Of a stretch of DNA of 64,000 bases, positions 50,593 through 63,200 are shown piece by piece. The DNA is from Macrocystis pyrifera. Lineage: Eukaryota > Sar > Phaeophyceae > Laminariales > Laminariaceae. Position numbers and translations under genes: made by a program. The notes below the pieces were generated by a model, which did not search any database, had not been told where the DNA came from, and saw only the letters and a list, made by a program, of their open reading frames with translations. The stretch's first letter is position 1; each line of letters opens with the position of its first letter. The stretch lies in the NCBI GenBank assembly GCA_031763025.1, contig JASSKH010000023.1, forward strand, positions 7,839,501 through 7,903,500, written 5' to 3'.

Positions 50593-50990
50593 CTAGTCGA
50601 ACCGATACCTAGCCACCCGATCTATCATTTCGTTTCTGCATTCGTCGACAGCTGTATCAGTACGGCTGCCCCCCCCCCCCTCCCCCCCTCCCGTTGTCGC
50701 CGTTCTTGGCGTCCTCGGCTGCTTGGCGTCGCCGGCTCCTCCGTGCCTCGTCCCTGTGCCACCTCGCCATGAAACAGTCCGCCGCTTCGACAACCCCCCG
50801 GTACCACTTCCCGCTCTTCTTAGCCGCCCTCGGCAATAATACCATTTCTACTCTGAACAGAAGAGGGGAGCTTTCCGTGGACCCCTCGGTGGCTTGGCAA
50901 ACCCCGAGGTCGCCTGCTAGACTTTGGACCCAGTTCTTCTCGGGTCGGCCTGGTCCTGGGTTAGATACAGTATTAATAGTACTATTAATA
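50593..50990 (-). CDS. Conserved TIR-encoded protein, right copy
   Basis: Minus frame: CQATEGSTESSPLLFRVE, LLPRAAKKSGKWYRGVVEAA, DCFMARWHRDEARRSRRR, a G-rich tail and a close ENAR/EMIDRVARYRFD ending. Counterpart of 31530-31890. Some changes keep chemical type (A to S, I to V, E to D). Confidence 0.45.
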
Positions 50991-51069
50991 ATTAAACAAT
51001 GCAAAGCCGCTCGAAGACGCCATCACCATGCTCCTCGGCGAGCCTCTAGTTTACTGCTTGCTGTGGAAT

Positions 51070-52130
51070 ATTTTCGTAGATGCTAGTGTGAGCTCTGCTC
51101 GCGGCCGATCAAGCCCGTCTTTGCGCCAGCGGCACATCGTGTGCACAGGCTACATTTTCGTAGGCTGCGTGTGGCGCTGTCGCGCGCGCGCTCTTTATAC
51201 TTGGTACAGCAGTTCTTCTCGGTGGCGTCCCCGAGGAGTCAGAGTTGAGCTCAGAAACACGTCGAAACGTCGTTCATCTTGCAGATTTATTACCGTTTGC
51301 GACACACGTTTGGTGGACACAAAAAAAATATACCTTCTTTTAGATGCTTCGTGTGAGCGCTGCTCTCGGTCGACCACGCCCGTCTTTGCGCCAGCGGCAT
51401 ATCGTGTACATAGGCTACACTTTAGGCTGCGTGCGGCGCTTTCGCGCGCGCTCTCTACTTCGTACAGCAGCTCTTGTCCGTGGCGTCCCCGAGGAGTCAG
51501 AGTTGAGCTCAGAAACACGTCGAAACGGCGTTGATCATGCAGAATTATTGCCGTTCGCGACAATTTTTGGTGGACACCAAAAAAAACATGCCTTTTTTTA
51601 GATGCTTCGTGTGAGCGCTGCTCAAGGCCAATGAAGCCCGTCTTTGCTCCAGCGACATATCGTGTACATAGGCTACATTCTGGTCTGCGTGCGGCGTTGT
51701 CGCGCGCTCTCCCTATACTTCGTGCAGCAGTTCTTCTCCGCGGCGTGTCCGAGGACTTGGAGTTGAGCTCAAAAACCCGTCGAAACGACGTTCATCTTAC
51801 AGAATTATTACCGTTTGCGACAATTTTTGGTACCCAGAAAAAAATTACACTTTTGTAGATGCTTCGTGTGAGCGCTGATTGCGGCCGATCAAGCCCGTCT
51901 TTGCGCCAGAGGCACATCGTGTACACAGGCTACACTTTGGTGTGCGTGCGGCGTTTTCGTGCGCTCTCCCTACTTCGCTCGGCAGCTTCTCCGAGGCGTC
52001 TCCGAGGCATTATGGCTGCGCTCAAACCCGTCGAAACGACGTTCATCTTGCAGCATTATTACCGTTTGCGACACTTTTTGGAGGCCAGAAAAAATGACAT
52101 TTATTAGATGCTTCGTGCGAGCGCTGCTCG
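51070..52130. repeat. Subterminal ~255-bp tandem units, right arm
   Basis: GCTTCGTGTGAGCGCTGCTC recurs at about 51083 (diverged), 51346, 51603, 51860 and 52111, a spacing of 251-262 bp. Each unit has GTCGAAACGACGTTCATC and ATTACCGTTTGCGACA. The right arm has one more unit than the left. Confidence 0.88.
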
Positions 52131-52360
52131 TGGCCGATTGAGTTCATTTTTGGGCCAGTAACTCGGGGTGGGTCCACACTACACTTTGGAATGCATGGGG
52201 CGCCGTCGCACGCTGTCTAGGGCGCGCTAGCAGGTACTGAGTGGGCGGCAGTGCTTTGCCAACCTGATTTTCGAGACAATTCGGAACTTATTTGTATTAA
52301 TTCCGAATAAGGCCGCGCCCCAAATGGCGAATAGCCCAGACCGGTCGTAATGCAGGAGCC

Positions 52361-53281
52361 GTTAGTTAGTTCTATTCGTCTCGTACACAGTGTGTGTGTC
52401 AACCATCTTTTCGAATTAGTGGTACGCTATATATACGCTACCCTCGTGCATACATTAATTGGTGTGTTTTAGGAGACGGCACAGCAGCAGCACACAATAC
52501 ACAGCAGTAGTACACGGCACACGTTACCCTGTATACCCGGTGGCTTGGTAGGTGGTCCGCGAGCCTATCAAGATCAATTTCGTGAGTTCGAGTCTCACCG
52601 AGTGCATGCTCATAGGGACTTTTTCTTGCATAAAAAATTGATAAGCGGAAAGCGCGAGAGCGTGAGTTAGCTGTACATTCGATGAAAATCGACGAGCAGT
52701 GGGAATGCTGAACCCTATGCGCGATAAAAAATAAAGGCACGTACCGGGGGGGAGAAGGGACGACACCTGTGACCACGGCTTGTCCAGAAGATCGTCGAGG
52801 GTAAAACCTCCTACGAGTGGGCTGGAAAGTAAAAGTGATGATAAAAAAAAAAAAAAAAAAAAAAAAAAACACAGACAGTACAGCGGAGGAAAAGCAAAAA
52901 AAAAGAAGGTTTTTGCCAAAATCAGGTATACCTGGCCACTTTCGTGCCAAAAAAAGTTACATACTGAAATCAAGTACAAACACACACACCAGGAGCCCTG
53001 CTATTGGCCAAGCTGACATTGTAACTGATTTTGGCACGAAAAGGCCAAGGTACACCTGATTTTTTCTACTCTGTCTAGCTTTCAACTGATTTTGGCCAAC
53101 TTTGAACCAATCACAGAGGACATACGTACACTGCTGTGTTTTCTCTCCGTATGCGTCTGCCCTCCCTCGGTTGAAATTCTTCTGTATTGACGTATAAACT
53201 CTGTACTCGTACGTCGTATATACGTAAAAGTACGTATATACATGCATACATGCGTACGCTGGTTACTTTTTCTCCTTTGGG
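52361..53281. other. Stretch without a supported gene
   Basis: Contains the SINE at 52534. At 52920-53110 the word TGATTTTGGC / GCCAAAATCA is repeated several times (also at 53745-53790), followed by AT-rich DNA with (TACG)-like words. I see no gene. Confidence 0.5.
52534..52869 (+). mobile_element. tRNA-derived SINE, full length
   Basis: Head TACCCGGTGGCTTGGTAGG, T-arm hairpin GTGAG-TTCGAGT-CTCAC, body identical in order to 49265, and a ~26-nt poly-A end. It lies ~170 bp outside the right end of the giant element. Confidence 0.9.
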
Positions 53282-53602
53282 GTGTGCGATGTGCTTCAGT
53301 TATTAATAGTTGTTGTGTGCACTCTGTTGTTTTCTATGTTCACAGCAGTCCTTACAGCATCATGGACACTCGGCGTTTCGTCTGCACTACCCCGCGTCGA
53401 GGTGGTCTCAGGTTTGGTACGGCAAGACAATTTCGTGCCGAGCAGGCGGTTCCGCGAGGACGGTCTGGAAGCTTTAAAGCTGTCAACGGGGGGGGGTGCC
53501 AGAGTAAATACTCTTGGCGCTCCCGCCGTGGCGAAACAAACGAAGCATATTAATAGTGACTCTGTGCAGGTCGAAGTGGAGCCCGTCATACCTACACCCT
53601 GA
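53282..53602 (+). CDS. Possible small secreted protein
   Basis: A 106-aa frame begins with a hydrophobic leader (MCDVLQLLIVVVCTLLFS...) and continues into a balanced, polar region (VEVVSGLVRQDNFVPSRRF, LGAPAVAKQTKHINSDSVQV), ending PVIPTP-stop. An opposing frame is also open, and there is a possible donor (CAG|GTCGAA) near 53569, so start and end are uncertain. Confidence 0.3.
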   Translation: MCDVLQLLIVVVCTLLFSMFTAVLTASWTLGVSSALPRVEVVSGLVRQDNFVPSRRFREDGLEALKLSTGGGARVNTLGAPAVAKQTKHINSDSVQVEVEPVIPTP

Positions 53603-53920
53603 AGAAAACAAAACAATTCAGATTTTGGAGGCCATGTGGCACGCTTAATGCTTTAGGTGCATTTTTTTTTTTTTCGGATTGTCATGGACATGACACCGCT
53701 CGTGGCGCGCGTTTTTTTTACTTGGTTTTAGGATGTACCTGATTTTGGCTCAAACGGATCAGGTATGCCTGATTTTGGCATTTGCCCCAAAAAAAACCTT
53801 GTCCAGCAGGCCTCTTGGGGTGGCTCTTAACGCTCAACACTCCCGTCAGTTGAGATCGGAAAGGGAAAGGGATGGCCAAACACGAATCACACAACATTCG
53901 TGCAGCAGCCGCAGTACTGC

Positions 53921-54102
<182 letters not shown>

Positions 54103-54173
54103 TCACGGCGACGCGTCGGGTCTCCCCACCGGTGTTCGCAATAACAAAACCTGCTGCTGTACGCGCTGCCTTG

Positions 54174-56946
54174 TCACCCGCGGCCAGCAGCCGGAAGCCT
54201 CGCCCATCCACTGACCTTCTCTCGCTGGAGCGAGCGCATCTTGTCCCGAAGCTGCGCGTAGGTGAGACCACCCATCACCCCGGCCGCTACGAACGGTAAA
54301 ACCTGTCCGTTGGGTCGAGGATGGATACACATACAACATATGAACACAAAACGAACCGACGAAACGAAAGGAAATTATAGTAAAATAAAACGAAAACAAT
54401 TTCGAAACGAAACGATAACGAAACCGAAACGAAACCGGAACGAACCGAAAACGAAAACGGCTACGTACCAAACCAGGGGCTCAACCATATCCGAAACGAA
54501 AATGGTTACGTACCAAACACAGGGGCTCAACCATATCCGCCACCCTATGTACCAGAAAGCCCCGATGCCACCCAACTAGAGATTGTAAAGTATCCGATAC
54601 ACTTTCCGGCCAGGTGCTCGACAGCAGTATTCGCCGCCAACCAATCAGAGGCTCAAAAACTTCGCCCACGCCACCCAATCAGGGAGCTCCAACACCACCC
54701 ATCAAAACAATTTTTTGGCAGCGAGGACGAAACAAGCAAGCATGCAAGAACGGTAATCAAAGCGGAGAGAACGAGTAAAAAACAAGCAGAAAAGCAAAGG
54801 TAGCAAGGGTGGCTCCCCCTAAGATTGTATACAGATGTCGCTACCTCGTAAGTAGTCGCTGGAGAACTCGCGACCATAAGGATATATGTAACTGTCGTCA
54901 ACCTGCGTGCGTTGGTGGATCCCGGTCGGTCCGTCGGCCGATCGGTCGGTCGCTTGAGCCATCTCAAATAGGGATTCCTATTGGTTTGTGTTTTTTTTTT
55001 TTTTTTTTTCCGGCGACGTGTTGAGTTATATCGTAAGAACTAAACTCACGATCATGAAGCCGAGCACCGGGGAAAAGAGGCAGCCAACCAAGAGCCCGGC
55101 GGACCAGCCGAGGACCACCCCTACCGCCCATCCCTGAGTGACCGTTCGGACCTGAGCCCTTGCGGTCATGGCGCTCCCGCTCTCCTCCCGTTGAAGCTGC
55201 TCCAGCTCGATCTCGGCCTGTGTTTAGCGAGCGAGCGAGCGAGTCGCACGCGTTCAAGCAAAGCCAAGCCAAGCCAAGCCAGGCCGGCGTCCCCAGTGGC
55301 TTGGTAGGTGGTTCGCGTGTCTGTCAAGATCAATTTCGTAGGTTCGAATCTCACCGAGTGCATACTCGTAGGGGCTCTATACTTGCATAAAAAATGACTA
55401 GCGGAAAGCGCGAGAGCATAAGTTAGCGACATTCGATGAAAAACCGACGAGCAGGGGAATGCTGAACCCTATGCGCGATAAAAAAAATGAAGGCACGTAC
55501 CGGGGGGGGAGACGGGATGACACCTGTGACCACGGCTTGTCCAGACCGCTGAGGGTAAAACCTTCCACGAGTTAAGCTGGAAAGTATAAGTGATGATAAA
55601 AAAAAAAGAAGCTAAACCAAGCCAAGCCAAGCCAAGCCAAGCCAAGCCAAGCGAAACCAAGCTAAGCTGAGCCAAGCCAAGTCAAGCAAACCAAGCCAAG
55701 CCAAGCCAAGTCAGGCGTAGCCAAGCCGAGCCAAGCCGAGCCGAGCCGAGCCGAGCCGAGCCGAGCCGAGCCGAGCCGAGCCGAGCCGAGCCGAACCAAG
55801 CCGAGCCGAGCAGGAGCCGAGCCAAGCCAAGCCAAGCCAAGCCAAGCCAAGCCAAGCGGCGAGGCGGGGGGGCGGGGTCGATCCATCCACTACACTACTG
55901 CTGTATTAATAGTACCAATATGACGCACTTGGTTCGATCATGTATGCTCGGAGATCTGCGGTACCTACAGCAGTACGCAACGTACGCGCCTCGTTGACTT
56001 GACCATGTGTACTCGGAAACCTACGTGCCTGTATGGTATCTGCGTTCATGCTTCACACTCGTGCTCTCATCTACAGCAGTACTCCTGTAAATCATACCGG
56101 TACAGCAGTAGTACACACGTACCTGTATTCGTCCCATCTCCGCCGCTTCCGTTCGCGCCTCGTACTCTGCGGCTTGCGTTCGGATCTGCCGACATCGTAT
56201 GTAGATACGTAACACATAGCGGGCACATGGCCAGACGTTCATATGCACACGCCGGTTGACGTGCAGACGCATCACGCTGGAGACTCGAGGGAGGGGAGGG
56301 GTGGGTGGGCTTATCGAAGTCGAAGCCCGAAAGCACAAGACTGCTGTACTGTCTGCTGACGAGGGGGTTACGATTTTTATTGCACCAGCTCCGAGTTAAA
56401 CCGATTGAGTAGTAGAGCATGGATAGCCAGCTTTGCGAGCTATCACACGTCATGCGTGGGTTGTACGTGGGTTGTGCGTGTTTTACAGGTCCCAGGAAGA
56501 TGCATTCCTCTCGAAGGGAGGTGGGTGTGTGACGTGTGACGTGTGACCCGCGTGGATGCTACCAAAGGGGTCCCCAGGACGAGGCGATATTCCTTATTTG
56601 AACGTCGCTATACATGCAACGCACAAGAAAAGCTCAACGCGGCAATTCAAAACGAAGCATTGCCTGCGGATCGAGTGACTTTTTACTCTACGGCCTAGGA
56701 GGGAGGTGGAGAGGGAGCAAGTCGCGGCGGCAGCGAGGCCTTTTCGGGTTCTACACACCAGGCACAGCAGTTGATGGAGACAGCAACGCAAAGAGATCTG
56801 ATCATCAGCGGCACACAAAATGCGGTGAGATTATACTTTGAATTTCAGGCGAAAGTCAAACATACCCTCTGCTGAAGACCTTTGAATAGAGATACCGCCG
56901 CATCGCGCTGGGCGGTGATCTCTTCCTCCTCGATGGACTGGTTCAT
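54174..56946 (-). CDS. Small membrane protein of unknown function, 4 exons
   Basis: Exons (minus) are 56946-56866, 56185-56123, 55217-55050 and 54302-54216, with GT-AG borders and every intron in phase 0. Without further splicing the frame stops at TGA 54174-54176, giving ~146 aa; a donor (AAG|GTCAGT) at 54216 could instead lead to another exon. Residues 1-75 are helical and charged (MNQSIEEEEITAQRDAAVSL, RTQAAEYEARTEAAEMGRIQ, AEIELEQLQREESGS). A hydrophobic region at ~77-116 (GWAVGVVLGWSAGLLVG, then VLPFVAAGVMGG) makes one or two membrane helices. A basic tail follows (YAQLRDKMRSLQREK). Intron 2 holds a SINE and a pentanucleotide array. No homolog recognised. The phase-consistent exons of ordinary composition make it real. 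Confidence 0.7.
55289..55609 (+). mobile_element. tRNA-derived SINE, full length, diverged
   Basis: Head CCCAGTGGCTTGGTAGGTGG, B box GTTCGAATCTCACC, body as in 52534 with several substitutions and a small deletion near 55546, and a short A tail. It inserted into AAGCC-type repeats, present on both sides, in intron 2 of the minus-strand membrane-protein gene. Confidence 0.85.
55615..55858. repeat. (AAGCC)n/(GAGCC)n pentanucleotide array
   Basis: About 48 pentamers that switch from CAAGC to CGAGC and back to CAAGC. Intronic. Confidence 0.93.
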
Positions 56947-57265
56947 GGCAGGTGCGTTGCGCGGTAGCACGCGCACAGAAAGCCTTCCCACGGTGCTCGT
57001 GAGGCCGCCTGAAAGTCTTGTGATCTGCAAGCTCTTTCGAGGCTCAGTTGAGTGATTTTTGGGGTTTCCGTTGTTCGGAAGCGTTTTTGTTGTTCCGGTT
57101 GAATTTGAAACGGCAAGTTCCGTTTGATTCCGAAACGGAAGCGGTGGGCGGCGGGCAGCAGCCAGAACGACAGAACTCCTGTTAACAGTCCAAGCAGCGC
57201 CAGAATTCGATAACAAGAACAAAAAAAAAGGGCGTGGGCAGGCGTCTCCTGATTCCGATGGCAGA
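56947..57265. promoter_or_regulatory. Putative bidirectional promoter gap
   Basis: The 319 bp between the divergent start codons of the membrane-protein gene (56946, minus) and the GH16 gene (57266, plus). No clear TATA box. Inference from gene layout only. Confidence 0.35.
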
Positions 57266-60200
57266 ATGAGAGCTGTTGCGAAGCTAGGGCTGCGGCTGTT
57301 GCTCCTGTGCTCGTGGTATACATGGCTACCGTGGAGGGCGTCGCCGGGGCCGGTGATGGCGGCCTCGGCGTCGAGCTCGGCATCTTGGAAGCCTGTCTGG
57401 TCAGAAGAGTTCGATCACACGGTGAGCTCATTTTCTCCTCATGATTATTGCTGCGATGGTACCAGTGTATTCGACTATTAATAGCGTTGGGGCTGCAATT
57501 ACCGCATCGTCCTGCTCACATGCTATCGGGAGAATGAATTTGCACAGGAGCACCAAACAGGGTTGGACGGTGACTTACTGCTTTACTACACTGCTGTAGT
57601 ATCAGCTACAAGTTATGCATGCACTTGCTACTGCACGATGGCCAGGGGTTGCGCGTGGTTACCAGTTTTCCTGCGCGAGTCCTCAGCGGTCATGCTACGA
57701 CGAGTATTTGAGGCGATGCATGGTGCAATGCATGAACCCCAATCAACTACTGCTGTACTAGCTACGCTGTGTTGCTATCGCATGAATCCTGCATGCATGG
57801 AAGAAAAGGAGAAGGGATGGAGGAAAGGAGATACCAGTGTGAATGATATGCGGGCTTGGGCTGGGTGCGTCGAAGGAATAAGCCAGTATGCGCATCGTCG
57901 CTTGAGTGCATAGCTTCTCGCCGAAACTGGTGTGCGCCGCCTTCTTGGCCAGTAGAGAGATAGCTAACGCCGCGTGCTATTACACGAAGCGCATGACGAG
58001 GCTGCGGTTGTGCTATTTGTTGAGAACAACAACTTCGTGGTGTTACGAAGGGATAAACTGTAAATACGACCTTAAGAGATCATGCACGCCTTCATTAATT
58101 CGACTGTTATATATTGACGTTAATATCCTGAGATCGGGGCTAGAGCGCCCCAAGCCGAAGGGCGCCCGTCCACGCCAGGCCATACATCGGTTGTTTTAAG
58201 TCCCTACGAGTACACAGCACTACCATATCGCCCGCACGTTCTTCAGCAAAACACTTCGTGTTTTTTTTTTGGGGGGGGTTCTGGTTTTGCTGACATTCTT
58301 CCCCGTCTATGGTTTGTATTAATAGCTGTGTTTATGAAATAAGCAATTCAACGCGATCGACAAGAGAAAGAAAGCGCTGAACCCTTCTCGACATAACATT
58401 GAAGGCACGTACTGTGGTGGGGAGGGCGGAGGAGAGCCTGGCGTGTGCCCCCGGATCTGAGTTTCACGACCAGGAAGGAGAGAGGAAAGATTGGCGAAGG
58501 CAATAAATGGAATGAACAAAACTGAAATAAAATCAACTACCATCAGCGGTCGACGTTAAGTCAGCTGTGTAATAATGATAACTTTTTTCCGGATCGCCCG
58601 CTCTCGCTCGCGTGACATATTTTTCATTTTATGTGGGGGCAATAAAAACAACAACCAAAACAAGGAGCTTGACCGAGAAAGGTGGACAGTGCTCAAGGAG
58701 AACGGGTGCGACCTAGGCTCCAGCTGCGGCTTCGAGTCCGGACAGCTCGAGTGTGTCCCTCAACCCAAGAATCAACCCTTACGTTGACGAGGACGGACGC
58801 CTCGTCATAACCGCTGGGAACGCGATGCCCAACAGCGGGAGTGCCTCAAACGGCCACTCGCCGTCCCAGGGTGATGATGGCGATGAGATCGCGTCTACCA
58901 GGCTCAGCACGTACGGCTCGGCGGACTTCTTGCACGGTCGCGTGGAAGTGAGGGCTAAGGTTACCCCCGGGGGGTGGGGAGGGTCGTCGGGAATCTGGCT
59001 CATGCCGTCGGAGGAGCGAAGGCCGGACCATCCATCCTGTGCTCGTGTGAACATCGTGGAGGTAATATATATACAATTATTTATATATGCTGACACTACT
59101 AGAATGCCAACATAGGGTGAAGATAATAGATAAAAAAACGACTAAGACTACAACTGTAGTAGTAAGCACGGTTCTTCTCCTATATTCCAGTACGTATAAC
59201 CAGGGTGGGTACATGGCTACTTTTGAAAGCGGCACGTGATACTCGTATTCTGCAGCAATAATATTCTTGAAAGTACGTGTTGTGAGTGCTCTTTTTAGAT
59301 AACATAGCCATTGCAGGGAGAAGACAAGAGACACCCGTGATGGCCGTGGCGTGCGCAGAAGGACGTTAGAACCCCTTTAGGACAGCACTGCTCCCGTTTT
59401 GGGGACAAATATACTTGAAAAAAATAGAATGATTTGTTTCTGTAAAGTGCAGTAGCAAAAGGGGTCAAGGGTAAAAGCGCTGGGAAGTAAAAGTGACCGC
59501 TCATAACAAATACCAGCACATACCTGGTACAACTCTGGGCGCAAATATAAGCACCATTTGGTCTTCATATTTATATATATTAATAGACGTTCCTTCCTTG
59601 TATATCCGCCCAGATTGGTTCTGTAGAACCAATCAGTCGTGCAATGCACAACTTGAGCATTAGTTCCGTAATTAGCCGAATCCAGGATTATGGTCGTGCG
59701 GGGGGGGGACAATGCGTATTGTACGTTCTAACGCCGGCGAGTTCTCGTCTCGGTTTAGGCAAGGGACTAAGTTGGCAAATGTATCGAGGAACGCCGACGG
59801 TGTCTCTGCAAACCCTTAACAACAACCGCATGAACCTCGTATGATAGGTTTTGATGCAGCCATGTTAAGTAGCGACTCGTCTTTTTATGCGATATATCGT
59901 TTAGAACCCCGTGCGACGCTCGATCCGCAAAAAAACATATCACACTGTCCCTCAGTGTCAGAAATCTTTGAATTAAACATTAATATAGAAAAGTCCCTGG
60001 ACTTTTGAAACTGGGAGTGGTAACATATATCGCCTTTATTGTATATACAGCAGACAGCAGGTGTACGTACTACTAACTCATCCTAAAATAACCACTAATG
60101 ACTCGCGCTCAATAGCATGGCACAAGCATGTGCAAAACTCGTTTTGAAAAAAATGCCGTTTTCCTGCGTTACGGTGTCGACGATGGTTTGCAGATTGCCA

Positions 60201-63200
60201 CAGATGTCGCGAACTCCGCTACCGCCTCACTCAACTTCGGAGACGAAGATGTGGGGTGCCAGAGCTCCGACGTATGGCCCCACCAGGGCGGCGGCTGCAT
60301 CCTGTCCCCGGCGCAGGACGCCGCGCTGAGCGACGACTTCCACGTGTACTCTTTGGAATGGGAGGAGGGCGAGTTTCGATGGTGGGGCCGGTTTGAATGG
60401 GATGGGGATACTATTCGTTGCTGGGGGGTGGTACATGAATAGATGTGAAACAAAACGTCGTTCGCTAAATACATCACATCACATCACATACATACATTCG
60501 TTTTACTCGTAGCAGCGCGTACCACTCTGTCACGAAATATAAGGACTCTTTGCTTATATATTAATGGGGGAAAAAATCATTCTATTTCGAGCCACTATTA
60601 GTAGCGTACAATTGTAATAATGTAATAAGCGCGGTTTTGAAGACGAGTATCGCCATTGTGGTTTATCTCTTTCGTGGCGGCCCAGCTTTTTTTCGAAGGC
60701 TCCTCGGTTGGGTGTTGTTCTGGATAGTTTCACGAAAGTACCACATAGTATCATGTACTGTAGAAACAGCCTTTTCTCCTGACAAACAATGCCAGCGGCA
60801 ACAAAGAGGGCCCTTAACCTCTTTTTCCAAGCGCACCTCCGTTTTGTGAGGCGCAAACTCCTTGAAACGTGGGCTGGACATATTCACATTTCTACGAGGA
60901 CTTTTTTTTTTTTTCGCGGTGGCTCGCCCGATCCCTTCGCTCTACGTAGGCGAGTTGGAAGTTGCTCTTCCTTCGCTCTTGTTGCCCCCACCGTTGACGA
61001 TCGATAAGGCTAGAAAGCCTGTGGTGTAGCAAAACCGTCACAAGATGCTACACCAGCAAAAAATATGTGCAAACTAAGATTTGCGTCTCCGTACTCGCAC
61101 AAGCACGAAAGACGTTTTGACTGGCGCACCGGGGGCTTCTTTCCTCGCTTTAGTACATACGAACTTGAAGCGACTAAACTGGCGTCATGCCGTTTGACCT
61201 TGGGACGTTTCCGGCAGTTGGGTCTCCGTCTGAATATTGAGGGCAGCGTTTTGTGTTGTTTTTTCGTTATGGGTGCGGTCCAAAACCTCTCTACGCGCGG
61301 TGACCATCACGATTCGACGGAACCTGTGTGCAGAGAGAACGCCGGATCCGACGCACGATAACATCTCGGGCAGGAGTCCGAGCATGCGCGGGGGGCGGAG
61401 TCCCTTGCTTTTGCCGCCTCCGAGCTTCAAGTGATGTTGTCCCCTTGGGTTCGCGGGCTAATGTAACGATCCAGCGCTTCTCGAGGAGTTGATTCTTCCA
61501 TCGCAAGTGGAATTTATCTGGGCACCTCGATCCTCCAGAGCAAGCAAGTCTTTTGCTGTTGGACGGATTTTCTCTTTCGCAACGAGAGCGGACTCTGGGG
61601 TGGCAATGCCTACTTGAAATTTCGCCGAGAGAGAAGCGCTGGACCTCCGTCGGGTAATGACAACGAACCAGGGATTTTCCACCAACCATAAATCTCCTAT
61701 CGAAAATATTGACCAGTAAAAAACTGCGCTCGAAATGTCTTTCTCGCCGCCCTGGATGGCGTCACCAGTCGACCAGGGGTTTCCCACCGATCATCAATTT
61801 CCTGCCGAAAAATATTGACCAATCAGAAAACTGCGCGCACGAAATGTCCCGTTTTTCTTTCTACTCAGCTAAAAGCACAAAAATTTGGCGACACACGTAC
61901 TCACCGACCACTGACTGTCACGCCAGCCGTCCTTTCAATTTCCGGCGTTGCTGCTGAAACGCTCTGTCGACGCAGGTACTTGGACGGTTGGCACTACTGC
62001 ACGAAGAACATGTGGTTCTCCAAGTCGGCCGACGATTACCCGGCGCCTTTCAACAAGTCGTTCCATCTCGAGATGGGCGTGAAGCTGGGCGGAGGGGGGC
62101 CAGGAGGCTCGCCACCCAGGGACGTGGATCTATCCGCCCTCCCTCAGAAAATGCTCGTGGACTACGTTAGAATCACCCAGGTACGGTCGCATTGCGCTCG
62201 GGGCGATGTACGAGGTATAAACCGGGTAAGACGGGGGAGCTAGCCTGGTCAATGAAGCACCCAAAACCCCGCTTGCCATCGGGACGCACGATGTCGAACT
62301 CGAAAATTAGCTCAGCCTGAACCCGAAACCCGTCGGTCTCTGGTGACGACTCGGAAATGCAGTCAGAGTCAGCCTAACCCGCTGTCACATCACGGCAAAC
62401 CCAAAGCCTAGGAATGTTTGCGGGCGTACACATGTGGGTCAGAAAATGCGCCGTCAACGCCTGCACAATGTTCTGTCATCCTCGCTTTCTCTCCCCCCCC
62501 TACGAACGGTGCTCCGTCTCGAAAGGGGTGCGTGGTCAATGGTCCAAGTACTACTCAGGCAGTAAAGAAATGAGTACGCCCCCCCCCCCCCCCCCCCCCC
62601 CCGGCTATGCATGCTATCGAGTACCCCCCCCGCGCCCCTGATAGGTTGGGTTGGCGACGGTTGACAACGACACTATGAAACATGCCGCTCACTACGTGAG
62701 CTAGACAACCAGGGTACCGTTTTCCTTTTTGGCGGTCGGTCACAGCTGGCGGTCGAGTTAGATTATTTGAACGGGGTGAAGAACCTTTACTCCGCACAAG
62801 GGGAATGATTGCATCACGTAGTGTTTATGGTAAGGCACCCACGAGGCAGTTACGTGGTAGCCCCATTGCTATCTCTGGAAGCGGCCACATCATTTCTTTT
62901 TCAAGTCATTGACGCTGTCATCGATATGCAAGTCCGCCTCACAAGCGGTTCTTAGTAAGATGCAAGCTCACCCTTGATGCGACTCGCCGAGCACCTTGCG
63001 GCGCTTCGCGCTTGGTGCAAGCAATGTCTGCCTGGTCGGTGAAAACCCGACGTGCTCCGTCCCGGCATTGTAGGGATGCGAGGGTCTATGGTCATACGAC
63101 TACGGCTATGCATGACATCGAGTACACCCCCCCCCCGCGCTCGCTCTCTAATGCATTATGTTTTGGTATTGTCACGATTTTTGCTCGCCCAGGGTCCGAC

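Larger units (their letters stand above)
46950..52360. repeat. Right terminal inverted repeat (~5.4 kb including a ~2-kb insertion)
   Basis: Reverse-complement match to 30219-34135. 46950-47790 pairs with 33240-34135. 49750-50290 pairs with 32640-33235, 50590-51060 with 31400-31890, 51070-52130 with the unit array, and 52130-52360 with the left terminal block. 47790-49750 has no inverted partner at that place. Confidence 0.85.

Noticed and set aside
57722-58199. ORFs at 57563-58199 as extra GH16 exons
   Set aside because: They lie in intron 1. Exon 1 (phase 0 donor at 57421) joins exon 2 at 58665 with a continuous GH16 domain, so no exon is needed between them.
58310-58520. Another SINE copy
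   Set aside because: It shares only GAAGGCACGTAC and a few short words with the SINE body. The head and tail are missing, so similarity may be chance.
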